64,000 bases of DNA from Pseudidiomarina piscicola (GTDB lineage Bacteria; Pseudomonadota; Gammaproteobacteria; Enterobacterales; Alteromonadaceae): assembly GCF_902806985.1 (NCBI RefSeq), contig NZ_CADCXY010000004.1, positions 183,882 to 247,881 of the forward strand, read 5' to 3'. Shown piece by piece: positions 51,115 to 62,297 of the stretch; position 1 is the first letter of the stretch; each line of letters starts with the position of its first letter. A program made the translations under genes and the position numbers. Under the pieces are notes generated by a model. It was given only the letters and a program-made list of their open reading frames with translations, did no database searches and was not told the DNA's origin.

Positions 51115-53303
51115 GCAACCACTAACCATTTGCTGCCTAGGTCATCAAAGTTCACTTGAATTCGGCTTTGCGCACCCGAGCCTTCATAGTTAAGAACAGT
51201 GCCTTCACCGAACTTAACATGTCGTACTCGCTGGCCCAGCTGAAAACCGCTTTCTTCAAAAGCTTCATGACTTGCTGCAGTGTTGAAGCGACCATAGTTC
51301 GGTGCTTCCGTGGTAAAGTTACGATGACTTTGCATACGCACATGGTGTAGATTTTCAGCGGGGATCTCGGCAATAAAGCGACTCGCGCTATGCAGCTTTT
51401 CTTGGCCGTAAACCCGCCGCTGTTCAGCGTAGCTAATCACCAGTTTTTGCATGGCGCGAGTCATGCCTACGTAGCATAAGCGCCGTTCTTCGGCGAGTCG
51501 TCCAGCTTCATCGAGCGACTGCTGAGAAGGAAACAGGCCTTCCTCAACGCCACACATAAATACCAAGGGAAACTCCAGCCCTTTAGCACTATGTAAGGTC
51601 ATCAGCTGTACCGAATCTTGATGCTCGTCGGCTTGTTCCTCACCCGACTCTAAAGCGGCGTGGGCGAGAAAGCCATTTAACGGCGACAACTCTTCATCGT
51701 CTACACGGTCAAGTTGATCAAAGTTGTCGCAGGCGTTAACCAACTCTTTTAAGTTCTCTACCCGAGTTTCAGCTTTTTCGCCTTTCTCGGCTTGGTACAT
51801 GGCCATTAACCCACTGCTTTTTATCACAGTGTCTACTTGTCGGCCTAAACTGTAGTCATTGGTTTCGTCTTCCAACTGCTGAATCAGGTCGACAAACGCC
51901 AATACCGCATTCGCAGCACGCCCAGTCAGAACCTTTTCCGTCGCCAATTGCTTCGCTGCCAGCCATAACGACGTGCCGCGCTGGCGAGCACCGTCACGCA
52001 CAATTTCCAAGGTTCGAGCACCAATACCGCGGGTTGGCGTATTGATGACGCGCTCTAATGCTGCATCATCGTCTCGATTAGACAGCAAGCGTAAATAGGC
52101 CAATGCATCTTTAACTTCCTGGCGGTCAAAGAATCGTAAGCCACCATAAATTCGATAGGGGATACGTGCATGCAGCAAGGCTTCTTCTAATACCCGCGAC
52201 TGCGCATTACTGCGATACAGTAAGGCGACGTCTTGCAAGGCATTACCTTGCTCGTGCCAAGCTTCAACTTGGCTGGCAATGTAGCGCGCTTCATCGAGTT
52301 CGTTATAGGCTGCATACAGGTCAATAGGCTCGCCCATGCCGCCTTCGGTCCACAGCTCTTTACCAAGCCGATCGTTATTATTTGCAATCACGCTATTGGC
52401 AGCACTAAGAATGGTATTGGTCGAGCGGTAATTTTGTTCCAGGCGTATAGTGTCGACCTTTGGAAAGTCGAGCGTAAACTGGTGTATGTTTTCTATTTTG
52501 GCACCGCGCCAGCCGTAAATAGACTGATCGTCGTCGCCCACAATAGTGACAAAATTTTCATGCTCTTTGTCACTACCTGCGCCTGACAGTAACTTCACCC
52601 ATGCATATTGAATGGAGTTAGTGTCTTGAAACTCATCAACCAATAAATGACGAAAGCGCCGTTGGTAGTGTTCACGCACAATACGATTATCGCGCAACAA
52701 TTCGTGGGCACGCAGCAGCAATTCTGCGAAGTCAACCAGCCCCGAGCGGTCACAGGCGACTTGATAGGCGTCGTAGATCTCTTTGTAAGTGCGCTCATTG
52801 AAATCATAACCATCAAGATGATGGGGGCGTAAGCCTTCATCTTTTTTGGCATTGATAAACCATTGTGCCTGCTTTGGTGACCAACGCTTTTCGTCAAGAT
52901 TAAGACTTCGCATGATGCGTTTCAGCATCCGTTGTTGATCGTCACTATCTAAGATTTGAAAGTTTTGCGGTAACCCTACATCCATATAGTGCGCGCGCAG
53001 CAAGCGATGCGCCAAACCATGGAAGGTACCTATCCACATTGCTCGAGTGGAGCTGCCGACCAGCTCCTCTACTCGCCCGCGCATTTCTGCAGCGGCTTTA
53101 TTGGTAAAGGTCACTGCCATAATACTGTACGGTGACAGCCGCAGCTCTTGTATTAACCATGCAATACGATGCACCAATACGCGCGTTTTACCACTACCGG
53201 CACCGGCCAGTACTAACATGTGCTGTTCCGGTGCGCCCACGGCGGCACGCTGCTTTTGATTAAGTTGCTCGAGCAGGGGATGCGAGGTCATAGCACTATC
53301 CAT
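51090..53303 (-). CDS. uvrD: DNA helicase II UvrD
   Basis: An SF1 helicase of nucleotide-excision and mismatch repair, 737 residues. It has Walker A LAGAGSGKTRVLVHR, VDEFQDTNSIQY, DDDQSIYGWRGA, LEQNYRST and VQLMTLHSAKGLEFP, and the C-terminal Tudor-like segment (VRHVKFGEGTVLNYEG). The start at 53303 (MDSAMTSH) or four codons later is possible; neither has a strong ribosome site. Follows yigB in the conserved gammaproteobacterial order. Confidence 0.96.
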   Translation of the reverse strand: MDSAMTSHPLLEQLNQKQRAAVGAPEQHMLVLAGAGSGKTRVLVHRIAWLIQELRLSPYSIMAVTFTNKAAAEMRGRVEELVGSSTRAMWIGTFHGLAHRLLRAHYMDVGLPQNFQILDSDDQQRMLKRIMRSLNLDEKRWSPKQAQWFINAKKDEGLRPHHLDGYDFNERTYKEIYDAYQVACDRSGLVDFAELLLRAHELLRDNRIVREHYQRRFRHLLVDEFQDTNSIQYAWVKLLSGAGSDKEHENFVTIVGDDDQSIYGWRGAKIENIHQFTLDFPKVDTIRLEQNYRSTNTILSAANSVIANNNDRLGKELWTEGGMGEPIDLYAAYNELDEARYIASQVEAWHEQGNALQDVALLYRSNAQSRVLEEALLHARIPYRIYGGLRFFDRQEVKDALAYLRLLSNRDDDAALERVINTPTRGIGARTLEIVRDGARQRGTSLWLAAKQLATEKVLTGRAANAVLAFVDLIQQLEDETNDYSLGRQVDTVIKSSGLMAMYQAEKGEKAETRVENLKELVNACDNFDQLDRVDDEELSPLNGFLAHAALESGEEQADEHQDSVQLMTLHSAKGLEFPLVFMCGVEEGLFPSQQSLDEAGRLAEERRLCYVGMTRAMQKLVISYAEQRRVYGQEKLHSASRFIAEIPAENLHHVRMQSHRNFTTEAPNYGRFNTAASHEAFEESGFQLGQRVRHVKFGEGTVLNYEGSGAQSRIQVNFDDLGSKWLVVAYARLERC

Positions 53304-53366
53304 TCGTTGAAAGCTGAGGTCAGTTTAAAGGCCGACTACTGTATATGCAACCAGTTACCAAAATTC

Positions 53367-54083
53367 TTACTTCAGTAGAAGTTGCCGCAACTGGCTCACG
53401 TCACTCAGGGTTACCGTCGGTAACACCTGAAGCGCGTCAGCGGTATAAATGCCACCTGAAAACCAAACGGTTTGCCAACCCATTCGTTGGGCACCAAGCA
53501 CGTCAGCATAAGGACTATCGCCAATATGCAACCAACCTCTGGGAGCGACTTTGGGGAACTGCGGCATTACCTGGGCAAACATATCACTATGGGGTTTACC
53601 GCGCAGGCCATTACCTGGCTGAACGACGGCCGCAAAGTAATCACGCAAGCCTATTGCTTGGGTATCCACATTGCCGTTACTCAGGGCCACTAAGGGGAAA
53701 TGCTGACCTAGTTCTTGCAATAAGTCATGTGTTGCCTGCGGCACTGACACTTGATTGCGGTACTCCAAAAAGGTCGCAAAGGCCTGTTCCGCACCTTGTT
53801 CGGCCTGTGGCTTAGACACGCCTAACGCCATTAAACCGCGAGCTAAGGTGGCTAAGCGCAGAGCCGTCATATCGCTCGCTAGGCTTACCTCTGTTTGCAT
53901 CAACTGCCAACGTCGCTGGGCCCACTGTTGTTGGCTCCATTGTTGAGCTTCGGGAAACATTGCGCAGAGGGCTTGATAGCTTTCAGCTTCAGCGCGCAGC
54001 ATCACCGGCACATTATCGTACAAGGTGTCATCAAGATCGAAACTTAACGCTTGAACTGGGTAGAGACGGCGATAAAACTGCAT
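53367..54083 (-). CDS. yigB: HAD-family phosphatase YigB
   Basis: A 238-residue haloacid dehalogenase-type hydrolase; E. coli YigB dephosphorylates FMN and other small phosphates. Motif I is FDLDDTLYDN with the nucleophile aspartate, motif II VALSNGN, a lysine in RGKPHSDMF, and motif IV HIGDSPYADVLGA. It lies between xerC and uvrD, the same order as in E. coli. Confidence 0.92.
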   Translation of the reverse strand: MQFYRRLYPVQALSFDLDDTLYDNVPVMLRAEAESYQALCAMFPEAQQWSQQQWAQRRWQLMQTEVSLASDMTALRLATLARGLMALGVSKPQAEQGAEQAFATFLEYRNQVSVPQATHDLLQELGQHFPLVALSNGNVDTQAIGLRDYFAAVVQPGNGLRGKPHSDMFAQVMPQFPKVAPRGWLHIGDSPYADVLGAQRMGWQTVWFSGGIYTADALQVLPTVTLSDVSQLRQLLLK

Positions 54084-54101
54084 AGCGTCCTTATTCTGTT
54101 G

Positions 54102-55001
54102 TTATTTCTTACGAGCTCTCGGGTGCGCGGCATCATAGACCTTTGACAGGTGCTGAAAATCGAGGTGGGTATAAACCTGTGTGGTGCTTAAGTTGGCATG
54201 CCCCAAAAGTTCTTGAACCGCACGTAAATCACCGCTCGATTCTAACATATGTGAGGCAAAAGAGTGCCGTAGTTTGTGCGGGTGTAGGCTGCCATTGAGC
54301 CCCTGCAAACGGCCCCAATGATTGAGTCGTTGCTGCACTGTGCGCGGACTAATTCGGCGCTGACGCTGACTAATAAAAAGCGCCAGCTCTTGCAAGTTGC
54401 CATGCAACCACTTGCTACGTATGGGGAGCCACTTGCGCAGAGCCTCAGCAGCACAGCGGCCATAAGGTACAATGCGAGTTTTCCCACCTTTACCCAATAC
54501 CCGTAATTCTTGATGGCGCGGATTAATACCGTCGATATCTAGTGCGACAAGTTCAGCCAAGCGCAAACCACTGCCGTACAACAATTCCATAATGGCGGCA
54601 TCACGAATCGCCAGGTCATCATCTTCAGGAAGTTTTAATAATTGACTGATACTATCGACATCGAGGTTTTTAGGTAACCGTTTCGCTGTTTTCGGTGCTT
54701 TGGTTTGCTTGGCAGGATTGTCGTGTCGCCACCCCTGCCGAATACAGTAATCAAAACAGGTACGCCACGCCGCTAAGCGCAGGGCCAGCGACGAATCACC
54801 TAAACCTTGGTGCCGCCACTGCATAAATAAGCGTTCAAATTGCGCAACTTCGACAGCCGCGACCTGTTCAATACCCTGACTTTCAAGAAACACAATATCG
54901 TGCTTCAGTACGCGGCCGTAGTTCGCCAAGGTATGCTCGGCAAGGCCTCGCTCGCCGGCTAAATGATCAAGGAACTTCTGTCGTACCTCAACGAGCTTCA
55001 T
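54102..55001 (-). CDS. xerC: Tyrosine recombinase XerC
   Basis: XerC resolves chromosome dimers at dif together with XerD. The 299-residue product has the N-terminal SAM-like domain and the catalytic set: R in YGSGLRLAELVAL, K in GKGGKTRIVPY, H and R in HKLRHSFASHML, H in LLGHANLSTTQVY, and the nucleophile tyrosine in that same motif. It overlaps DUF484 by 14 bases. Confidence 0.95.
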   Translation of the reverse strand: MKLVEVRQKFLDHLAGERGLAEHTLANYGRVLKHDIVFLESQGIEQVAAVEVAQFERLFMQWRHQGLGDSSLALRLAAWRTCFDYCIRQGWRHDNPAKQTKAPKTAKRLPKNLDVDSISQLLKLPEDDDLAIRDAAIMELLYGSGLRLAELVALDIDGINPRHQELRVLGKGGKTRIVPYGRCAAEALRKWLPIRSKWLHGNLQELALFISQRQRRISPRTVQQRLNHWGRLQGLNGSLHPHKLRHSFASHMLESSGDLRAVQELLGHANLSTTQVYTHLDFQHLSKVYDAAHPRARKK

Positions 55002-55689
55002 GGTGCTGTAACAGCGGCGGTAAGATCTGGCTCAGCAATACCTGCAGTTGCTTCACCAACAAGGTGTCCATAGCAGGCTCGAAATGCCCGGCATCATGAT
55101 TCCCGATAGCGAGCATGCCTAGCTCACCTTTTTCACCAAGTAAAAGTAGCACCACTGAAGCAATGGTTTCGCTTGGGAATAACAATTTTTGTTCGTCGGT
55201 GGTAAGTCGCCCGAGATAAATAGTGTCTTCGTTGAACCGTTTGCTCAGCAGTTGCTTATGCGTATCGGCCGCGAAGGTAAACTGTGACTCCAGCTCTAGT
55301 GGGCTATCGAAAAACTTAAGCGTTAACGCTGGCATCTGTAACTGCTCTGAGAACGTTTGTTGCAGGCTGTCCATCACTTCAGCTAGGCTCTTGCTTTGTA
55401 GCAGCTTTACATAGAGCTCACTAAAATAACGAAACAGCTCTTCATTACGCCGTGCGGTAATCATTAACTCGGTAATTTCTTCTTCAAGCTGGTGCACCCG
55501 TTGCCGTAACACCTGCTGCTGCCGCTCCACCAACGATACGGCCGTACCCTGGGTTTGATGGCGTACACTTAAATGCTGAAGCAGGTCGGTATGGCGATCA
55601 AAAAAGTCTGGGTTTTCTTCTAAGTAAGCGGCGATCAAGCTATCGTCAACGACCGCTGTTGGCGCTTGTTTTTTGGCTTCATTGCTCAT
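54988..55689 (-). CDS. DUF484 family protein
   Basis: A 233-residue GAF-like protein of unknown role, always found near dapF and xerC in gammaproteobacteria. The start [16 protein letters not shown] and the heptad-rich segment near residues 45-75 ([18 protein letters not shown]) are typical. It overlaps dapF by 4 bases and xerC by 14, so it is translationally coupled on both sides. Confidence 0.9.
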   Translation of the reverse strand: MSNEAKKQAPTAVVDDSLIAAYLEENPDFFDRHTDLLQHLSVRHQTQGTAVSLVERQQQVLRQRVHQLEEEITELMITARRNEELFRYFSELYVKLLQSKSLAEVMDSLQQTFSEQLQMPALTLKFFDSPLELESQFTFAADTHKQLLSKRFNEDTIYLGRLTTDEQKLLFPSETIASVVLLLLGEKGELGMLAIGNHDAGHFEPAMDTLLVKQLQVLLSQILPPLLQHHEAR

Positions 55690-56507
55690 AGTTTCATATA
55701 TCCATCATAGACATGTGTCGCTGGGCCCGTCATTCGTACCGTTTGCCCGGGCTGCCAACGAATACTTAACTGCCCGCCTGGTACCTCAACCAATACCGTG
55801 TCGTTGAGTTTCCCCATACGCATACCAATCACTGCCGCAGCACATGCGCCACTGCCGCAGGCTTGAGTTTCGCCCGCACCTCGTTCATACACACGTAATT
55901 TGATGTGATTGCGATCAATGATTTGCATAAAACCAGCATTCACGCCTTCGGGAAAGCGTTCATGGGTTGCCACGGCTTGACCTAAGCTCGCCACCGGTGC
56001 TTGCGCAATATCATCGACCTCGGTCACACAGTGGGGGTTACCAAGCCCCATAACGCCACAAAGAACTGTTTGCTCTTGCACCCTCAACACGTAGGTCAGT
56101 TCTTCTTTGTTCGCTTTAAAAGGAACGGCGTTAGGGGCAAACCGAGGTTCACCCATTTCTACTGTAATACGCCCATCGCGTTCATGATGCAAGACCATGG
56201 TTCCAGCTTTGGTGCTTACCCGCAGGTGATTCTTGTTACTTAACCCTCGTTGCCGCACAAACAGCGCAAAACAGCGAGCACCGTTCCCACACTGCGCCAC
56301 CTCAGTACCGTCGGCATTAAAAATGCGGTAGTGAAAATCCAGATCTGGATCATAAGGTGGCTCGACCAACAAAAGCTGATCAAAGCCGATGCCTCGGTGC
56401 CTGTCGGCCCATTGACGGATCTGTTCTGGGTTCACAAAAATCGTTTGGGTAACGTTATCAATCACCATGAAATCGTTACCTAAACCATGCATCTTGCTAA
56501 AATTCAC
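55686..56507 (-). CDS. dapF: Diaminopimelate epimerase DapF
   Basis: DapF interconverts LL- and meso-diaminopimelate for lysine and cell wall. The 273-residue product has both active-site cysteines, in [11 protein letters not shown] and [11 protein letters not shown], and starts [15 protein letters not shown]. It overlaps lysA by 4 bases and DUF484 by 4 bases. Confidence 0.97.
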   Translation of the reverse strand: MNFSKMHGLGNDFMVIDNVTQTIFVNPEQIRQWADRHRGIGFDQLLLVEPPYDPDLDFHYRIFNADGTEVAQCGNGARCFALFVRQRGLSNKNHLRVSTKAGTMVLHHERDGRITVEMGEPRFAPNAVPFKANKEELTYVLRVQEQTVLCGVMGLGNPHCVTEVDDIAQAPVASLGQAVATHERFPEGVNAGFMQIIDRNHIKLRVYERGAGETQACGSGACAAAVIGMRMGKLNDTVLVEVPGGQLSIRWQPGQTVRMTGPATHVYDGYMKL

Positions 56508-57757
56508 GCATCATCTCCAAGTACGTGCTCACCCTGCCACAAGCTTGCCAACGGTTCTCGTTCACGAATCAAGCTCGCAGTCTCGCCATGCACCATTACC
56601 TCAGCCGCGCGCGGTCGGGTATTGTAGTTTGAGGCCATGGTAAAGCCGTAAGCGCCGGCATTCATAACCGCCAATAAGTCACCTTCTTGGGCCGCAAGGT
56701 GTCGTGCATGACCAAAAAAATCACCGGTTTCGCATACCGGCCCCACCACATCGACTAAAGGCTCATCAACACCCTGATGGCGTTGCACTGGCACTATATC
56801 GTGATAAGCGTTATACAAAGATGGGCGCAGCAAGTCGTTCATACCCGCATCCACCAACAAAAAGTTTTTTTCACTACCAGGTTTGTAGTATTCGACTTTT
56901 GTCACCATGATGCCAGCATTACCGACAATTGCGCGCCCCGGCTCGAGCATCAAGGTTAAGTTGCCAATCTCTTTGGCGCGCCTTTGCAACTCTTGTAAGT
57001 AACCACTTACTTCTAGCTTTTCCTCATGCTGATAAGGAATTCCAAAGCCGCCACCCATATCAAGGTGGGTGATCTGAATGCCTTCTTCACGCAATGTGCC
57101 AATCAAATTAAACATTCTGTCGGCGGCATCGAGAAACGGCTGAGGGGTTAGGATTTGTGAGCCGATATGACAATCCACACCGCGCATGTCGAGATTTTCG
57201 AGTGCCTGACCACGGCGGAATACATCAAGCGCCTCGCCCATCGCGATACCAAACTTGTTGGCTTTTAGGCCCGTCGCGATATAGGGATGTGTTTGTGCAT
57301 CTACGTCTGGGTTCACTCGCAACGAGATAGGTGCAACGACGCCTTTTTCACTTGCGATGTGCTGAATTCGCTCTAATTCAGCAGACGATTCAACGTTGAA
57401 GCAGCCAATATTTTGATCGAGCGCATAAGCAATTTCTTCATGGCTTTTACCAACGCCAGAAAACACAACGTCTTCTGCTTTACCGCCCGCAGCCAAGACG
57501 CGAGCCAGTTCACCACCGGAAACAATGTCAAAGCCCGCGCCAAGACGTGCCAGTACATTTAAAACCGCCAGGTTTGAGTTGGCCTTCACTGCATAGCAAA
57601 GCTTATGTGGTGCCGGCCAATGTTGTGAGAACTGCTGCCAATTCGCGGTGATCGCGGCTTTGGAATACACAAACAAAGGTGTACCATGCGTTTTTGCAAG
57701 TTCGGTGACGGCACATTGTTCGGCGAAAAGTTCGGTTTCTTTATAGGTAAAGCTCAT
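56504..57757 (-). CDS. lysA: Diaminopimelate decarboxylase LysA
   Basis: LysA makes lysine from meso-diaminopimelate with pyridoxal phosphate. The 417-residue product has the PLP lysine in [49 protein letters not shown] and CETGDFF. It overlaps lptM by 4 bases upstream, so lptM-lysA-dapF-DUF484-xerC form a continuous minus-strand transcript. Confidence 0.97.
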   Translation of the reverse strand: MSFTYKETELFAEQCAVTELAKTHGTPLFVYSKAAITANWQQFSQHWPAPHKLCYAVKANSNLAVLNVLARLGAGFDIVSGGELARVLAAGGKAEDVVFSGVGKSHEEIAYALDQNIGCFNVESSAELERIQHIASEKGVVAPISLRVNPDVDAQTHPYIATGLKANKFGIAMGEALDVFRRGQALENLDMRGVDCHIGSQILTPQPFLDAADRMFNLIGTLREEGIQITHLDMGGGFGIPYQHEEKLEVSGYLQELQRRAKEIGNLTLMLEPGRAIVGNAGIMVTKVEYYKPGSEKNFLLVDAGMNDLLRPSLYNAYHDIVPVQRHQGVDEPLVDVVGPVCETGDFFGHARHLAAQEGDLLAVMNAGAYGFTMASNYNTRPRAAEVMVHGETASLIREREPLASLWQGEHVLGDDA

Positions 57758-57918
57758 AATACTTTTTGAGGTCCTTGTACTGGCTCTGAGGCTACATTTG
57801 CCGATGGTTGGTTCTTTTCTGCCGGTGGCGGCATCTCTAATGGCCCCTTTTGGCCACAGGCGACCAAACCTAAGGTTGCTGCTACAATAATCGGACGCAT
57901 TACTTTCAGCTTAAACAT
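57754..57918 (-). CDS. lptM: Small lipoprotein LptM (YifL)
   Basis: A 54-residue outer-membrane lipoprotein that assists maturation of the LPS transporter LptD in E. coli. The N terminus MFKLKVMRPIIVAATLGLVAC is a lipoprotein signal with lipobox LVAC, followed by the conserved GQKGPLEMPPPAEKNQP. A shorter start at 57900 (MRPII) is possible; the longer one is preferred because its lysines give a proper basic N region. The 4-base overlap with lysA is typical for the family. Confidence 0.88.
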   Translation of the reverse strand: MFKLKVMRPIIVAATLGLVACGQKGPLEMPPPAEKNQPSANVASEPVQGPQKVL

Positions 57919-58004
57919 CGGTAAACTGTACCCTTGTGAATTGCGAATTAACCATGCGCTTATCATCGCATTGCAGCGCGCAAATGTCATTATCAGGAGT
58001 TGAC

Positions 58005-58325
58005 ATGCAAGACCACGATTATCATGAGTTAGCCGAAGCAACGATTTTGGCCATTGAAGAAGCATTCGAACAGACAGGTATTGATATCGACAGCGAGTCG
58101 TCTGGCGACTTACTCGAGTTAACCTTCCCCAATAGCACCAAAATGGTGATCAATAAGCAGCCCCCGCTACAGCAGCTTTGGGTCGCAACCAAGTTTAATG
58201 GTCACCACTTTGAATACCGTGACGGCCAGTGGATCGACAATCGCACAGGTGCAGAACTGTGGAGCTTATTATCCGAAGCCGGTAGCAAGCAAGCAGAACA
58301 AACTATCATGCTAACAGCGGAGTAA
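58005..58325 (+). CDS. cyaY: Frataxin-like iron-sulfur assembly protein CyaY
   Basis: A 106-residue acidic iron-binding protein that modulates IscS. It has an acidic first helix ([19 protein letters not shown]), then [20 protein letters not shown] and [19 protein letters not shown]. The ATG at 58005 has CAGGAG six bases upstream; the open frame before it is not conserved. It is divergent from lptM, as in many gammaproteobacteria, and just upstream of hemC. Confidence 0.94.
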   Translation: MQDHDYHELAEATILAIEEAFEQTGIDIDSESSGDLLELTFPNSTKMVINKQPPLQQLWVATKFNGHHFEYRDGQWIDNRTGAELWSLLSEAGSKQAEQTIMLTAE

Positions 58326-58327
58326 GT

Positions 58328-59269
58328 ATGGCAAGCACATTACGCATAGCGACACGCAAAAGCCTTTTAGCATTGTGGCAAGCGGAACATATTAAAGCGC
58401 GACTAGAAGCTTTGCATGAAGGGCTTAGTGTGGAATTAGTACCGATGAGTACCAAGGGCGATATTATTCTTGATACGCCGTTGGCAAAAATTGGCGGCAA
58501 AGGGCTTTTTGTAAAAGAGCTAGAAGTCGCCATGCTCGAGGAGCGGGCCGACCTTGCTGTGCACTCGATGAAAGACTTACCGGTAGAATTCCCCCCAGGG
58601 CTTGAACTCTTTGGTATTTGCGAACGTGAAGACCCACGTGACGCGTTCGTTTCCAATCATTACCACAATCTTGATGAGTTACCTGAAGGCGCCATTGTCG
58701 GCACTTGTAGCTTGCGTCGTAAGTGCCAAGTGTTAGCGAACTATCCGCATCTGCAAATTCGTGATTTACGCGGTAACGTACAAACTCGACTCGGCAAACT
58801 TGATGATGGCCAGTTTGACGCCATTATTCTCGCCGCATCTGGCCTTATTCGCTTAGACCTTGGTGAACGCATTCGCCAACGAATTCCAGCGGAAACCTGT
58901 CTACCCGCAAACGGTCAAGGCGTTCTTGGTATTGAATGCCGTACCGATGATACCGCTACTAAAGCCCTTTTAGCTCCTTTAACCTGTCCTGACACCCGTA
59001 GCTGTGTATTGGCCGAACGGGCAATGAACCGTCGCTTGCAAGGTGGTTGCCAAGTTCCTATCGGCGCCTATGCCGAGCTGAGCGGCGATCAGCTCCACTT
59101 GCGCGGCTTAGTCGGTCGTCCTGATGGTAGTGAAATCATTGAAGGGGATATCAAAGGTCACCGCGATCACGCCGAAGCACTCGGTACCGAGCTGGCGGAG
59201 TATCTTTTAGCGCGCGGAGCAGGCAAGATTCTTGACGACGTTTATGCGGAAAATGAGCTGCATTCATGA
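58328..59269 (+). CDS. hemC: Hydroxymethylbilane synthase HemC
   Basis: HemC links four porphobilinogens into hydroxymethylbilane. The 313-residue product starts [17 protein letters not shown], has [17 protein letters not shown] and [11 protein letters not shown], and carries the dipyrromethane-binding cysteine in [13 protein letters not shown]. It overlaps hemD by 4 bases. It begins 2 bases after the cyaY stop codon. Confidence 0.97.
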   Translation: MASTLRIATRKSLLALWQAEHIKARLEALHEGLSVELVPMSTKGDIILDTPLAKIGGKGLFVKELEVAMLEERADLAVHSMKDLPVEFPPGLELFGICEREDPRDAFVSNHYHNLDELPEGAIVGTCSLRRKCQVLANYPHLQIRDLRGNVQTRLGKLDDGQFDAIILAASGLIRLDLGERIRQRIPAETCLPANGQGVLGIECRTDDTATKALLAPLTCPDTRSCVLAERAMNRRLQGGCQVPIGAYAELSGDQLHLRGLVGRPDGSEIIEGDIKGHRDHAEALGTELAEYLLARGAGKILDDVYAENELHS

Positions 59270-60045
59270 GCAACGTACTGATTCTTCGACCTGAAGCGCA
59301 AGCTGCAGAGCTGCGTCAGCTGATGCAACAGCAAGCGAACAAACTGTCGCAGTCGCTGGCAATCGAGTGTGCCAGTATGTTGAAGATAAGTGCGTATGAT
59401 GATCCCAACCATAGTTTAATCAGCATTCTTGGGCAACAATGGGATGGTGCAATGATGGTGAGTGTTAATGCCGCCCATTATTTCGCACAACAAGCCCGCG
59501 AATGGGCCCCTAACTCGCCGATGCCACGCTGTCGCTGGTACGCAGTGGGCCCCGTCAGTGCCAATGCGATAGCTGATGTGGTGGGCAGGCCAGTGAACTG
59601 CCCTTGGCGTGCACACAACAGCGATGCCTTGTTGGAGTTACCTGAATTACAAGATGTTGCCGGGCAGCGCTGGCTATTGATTCGTGGCCACGGTGGACGT
59701 GAACTCTTTGCCGATACCATGCGTGCCCGGGGGGCTGAGGTTTGTTACCTTGAAGTCTATCAGCGGCAACCTAAAACTGCCGAGGCGGCGCAATTTGAAA
59801 CTTGGCAGCAGACTATTGATACTATAATGGTGAGTAGTGCCGAGCAGCTTGGCGCATTTTTAGCTGCCGCACCCAATTCAGCGCGAGAATGGCTAAGCCA
59901 GTGCACGTGGGTCATGGCAAGCGCACGCCTCAAACAGTTATTACCTGACGCCTTGAGTCAGCGCGTAGCAGTTGCCGAAAGTGCCGCCAGCTTTGCTATG
60001 GTAGAAGCTTGGCAGCGTGGCATTCAATTAACGAAGGAAGTTTAG
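59266..60045 (+). CDS. hemD: Uroporphyrinogen-III synthase HemD
   Basis: HemD closes hydroxymethylbilane into uroporphyrinogen III. The 259-residue product shows the weakly conserved family pattern: [12 protein letters not shown] at the N terminus, [31 protein letters not shown] and [10 protein letters not shown] in the middle. Identification rests partly on its place between hemC and hemX. Confidence 0.92.
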   Translation: MSNVLILRPEAQAAELRQLMQQQANKLSQSLAIECASMLKISAYDDPNHSLISILGQQWDGAMMVSVNAAHYFAQQAREWAPNSPMPRCRWYAVGPVSANAIADVVGRPVNCPWRAHNSDALLELPELQDVAGQRWLLIRGHGGRELFADTMRARGAEVCYLEVYQRQPKTAEAAQFETWQQTIDTIMVSSAEQLGAFLAAAPNSAREWLSQCTWVMASARLKQLLPDALSQRVAVAESAASFAMVEAWQRGIQLTKEV

Positions 60046-60048
60046 ACC

Positions 60049-61146
60049 ATGGCAAATGATTCGAAGCAGGACACCGCAACTGAGCAACCAGACACGCCCC
60101 AGAAAAAAGGCTCCATTGCGTGGCTCGTGGTATTGCTACTGATAGTGATCATTGGCCTCGCGGGTTGGCTCGGCTACCGCTATGTTTACCAAGACTTATT
60201 AGCCACGAACCAAAACTTGCAACAGCAGAGTGCACAGCGACAACAACAGCTTGAACAACTCAACAATGAGCTACAGCAATTAAAGCAACAGCAGCAGCGA
60301 CTACCACAACAAATCGAACAAAATCTCGACCAGGTTGCCAACAGCCTGCGCCGTAACGTAAGTGATCAAGCGCAAGAGTTATCAGACGTGCAACGCGCGG
60401 TGCAATCGGTACAGGCCGAATTTGCAGCGCTGGATGTTTCTCAGGCCACCGCATGGCGCGTACTCGAAGCTCGTCATTTGGTCGAACAAGCCAGCCATAA
60501 GCTTTATATCGATCAGCAACCAGAATTAGCTATGCAGTTGCTTGAGTTAGCAGACTCGCACCTGGCGGCACTCAACAACCCAGCGTATCAAGGCATTCGA
60601 CAAGCAATAAATGACGACAAACTGGTCTTAGCAACGATCAATACCAACGCCCATGTTGATACGGCAATGGCACTCACCAGCCTGCGCGCCCAGTTAACCA
60701 GTCAACGCTGGATTGTGAGCGCCCCAAGTCGCACGTTGTCTAGTACAGACGTCGCTGCCGATGCACCTTGGTATACGCGTTTACAAGCCAGTGCCCAGAC
60801 CCTATTTAATCAGTTGATACGTGTCCAACACCGCGAACGTCCAATTGAACCTCAATTATCAATGGCGTTTGTTGAGCTGACCAAACAGCGGGTACTGTTG
60901 CAATTACAACTCGCACAGCAAGCGGCGCTTACCCAGTCTGATCAGCTTTACCGAGACAGTATCAGCGAAGCAAAACACTTGGTAGCTGAGGTTGCTGCAC
61001 AAAGCGACATTGACCTTAGTGCACTGCAATACCAGCTTGCCCGTTTGGCGAGCCCACAGCTACAAGCAGAGTTACCGGCACAGCTACGTAGCCTGCCTTT
61101 GATTAACCAAAAGGCGCGCGCGATCACCGCAGGAGCGACCCCATGA
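60049..61146 (+). CDS. hemX: HemX-like membrane protein
   Basis: A 365-residue protein with one membrane helix (about residues 22-44) followed by a glutamine-rich coiled coil (about 55-90) and a helical periplasmic domain. HemX is often labelled a methyltransferase, but this family lacks that domain and its function is unclear. It is translated just after hemD and overlaps hemY by 4 bases. Confidence 0.9.
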   Translation: MANDSKQDTATEQPDTPQKKGSIAWLVVLLLIVIIGLAGWLGYRYVYQDLLATNQNLQQQSAQRQQQLEQLNNELQQLKQQQQRLPQQIEQNLDQVANSLRRNVSDQAQELSDVQRAVQSVQAEFAALDVSQATAWRVLEARHLVEQASHKLYIDQQPELAMQLLELADSHLAALNNPAYQGIRQAINDDKLVLATINTNAHVDTAMALTSLRAQLTSQRWIVSAPSRTLSSTDVAADAPWYTRLQASAQTLFNQLIRVQHRERPIEPQLSMAFVELTKQRVLLQLQLAQQAALTQSDQLYRDSISEAKHLVAEVAAQSDIDLSALQYQLARLASPQLQAELPAQLRSLPLINQKARAITAGATP

Positions 61147-62297
61147 AATATGCTTGGATTATCGTCATACTGCTGATAGCCGGGCTCTTTATTGGTCCAC
61201 TTTGGGAAGGCAATACTGGTTACATGTTAATTGCCGTGGGCAACTACACCATTGAAACCAGTTTGGTCGCTGCCGTGATCATGTTAGTGATCACCGTGAT
61301 TTTAATACGCGTCCTCCTCGCTTTTGTGATGCGCATTGTGCGGGGCACGAGTTGGGGTATCAAGTGGTTCGGCCAGCGTCGCACCAGCAAAGCTCAAGCA
61401 GCGCTAACTGAAGGTGCCACGGCACTGGTCAATGGCGACTCCCATGCTGCGTCAAACGCTTTTAATCGTAGCTGGCAGTTACGCCACGACGGTACCGTGG
61501 CATTGTTCGCAAGTTACGCAGCGGCACGTAACGACGACTACAACCAAGCGCGGGAGTGGTTGCAACAAGCACCTAAGCCGACCGAGCTAAGCTTGGCGGG
61601 AACCTTGTTTAGCCTACAACAAGACCCTGATCTAGCGGCCAATCGTATCGACGAACTTCAGCAATTGCGGCGACAGTACCCGCGTCATCCGCAATTGGCG
61701 CGTTTAGCTTTAAGTGCTTACCAAAGCCTTCATCGCTGGGACGATGTCATTGCCTGTCTTGCTGATTGTGAACGCTTGCAACTTCTGAATTCAACAGAGC
61801 TAACTGAGTTTACCGAACAAGCTTATCGCGAGAGTTTTCTGGCGTCAGGCCGTGAAGGGAAAGCTAGCTTAGCAACGCAATGGCGCAACTTAGCCCGCGA
61901 CAAGCGCCGTAATGCCCCCATTCGCCGAGCTTATATCGCTGTACTGAAAGTGTACCAACAACTCGACGCAGCCGATAAAGTGGCCGCACGCGGGCTAAAA
62001 CGAGGAACACTTGAACTCGCACATTTGCTGGAAAAGCAGTTGTTGGTTGCCGGACCCGAGCTGCGTGACTATTTACAGGGGCAATTGAAGAAGCACCCTG
62101 AAGATGGCCTGTTACTGCAAGCTATGGGGCAAGTCGCGTTAGTCACTAAAGAATGGGCTTTAGCTGAGCGAGCGTTACGACGTGCAGCTGAATTAGTCCC
62201 CTCGCGTCGGGTATGGCTCGATCTTGCGCATGTCTATGCCGCACAAGGCAACTCACAAGCAGCCCTTGAAGCATACGAAAAAGCGCTGCGAGATTAA
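61143..62297 (+). CDS. hemY: HemY-like heme biosynthesis-associated protein
   Basis: A 384-residue inner-membrane protein with two N-terminal helices (about 4-20 and 40-65) and tetratricopeptide-like repeats. The last one is LDLAHVYAAQGNSQAALEAY. It is not a protoporphyrinogen oxidase despite the shared name; its exact role is unknown. Last gene of the hemCDXY operon; its stop codon sits in the loop of the terminator hairpin that follows. Confidence 0.92.
   Translation: MKYAWIIVILLIAGLFIGPLWEGNTGYMLIAVGNYTIETSLVAAVIMLVITVILIRVLLAFVMRIVRGTSWGIKWFGQRRTSKAQAALTEGATALVNGDSHAASNAFNRSWQLRHDGTVALFASYAAARNDDYNQAREWLQQAPKPTELSLAGTLFSLQQDPDLAANRIDELQQLRRQYPRHPQLARLALSAYQSLHRWDDVIACLADCERLQLLNSTELTEFTEQAYRESFLASGREGKASLATQWRNLARDKRRNAPIRRAYIAVLKVYQQLDAADKVAARGLKRGTLELAHLLEKQLLVAGPELRDYLQGQLKKHPEDGLLLQAMGQVALVTKEWALAERALRRAAELVPSRRVWLDLAHVYAAQGNSQAALEAYEKALRD

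Noticed and set aside
53345..53815. 156-codon open frame opposite yigB
   Set aside because: It lies fully antisense to yigB, which has all HAD motifs; codon use and composition look like a shadow frame.
60049..61146. HemX as a uroporphyrinogen-III methyltransferase
   Set aside because: The protein has a membrane helix, coiled coil and helical domain but no methyltransferase motifs; the label comes from historical annotation.
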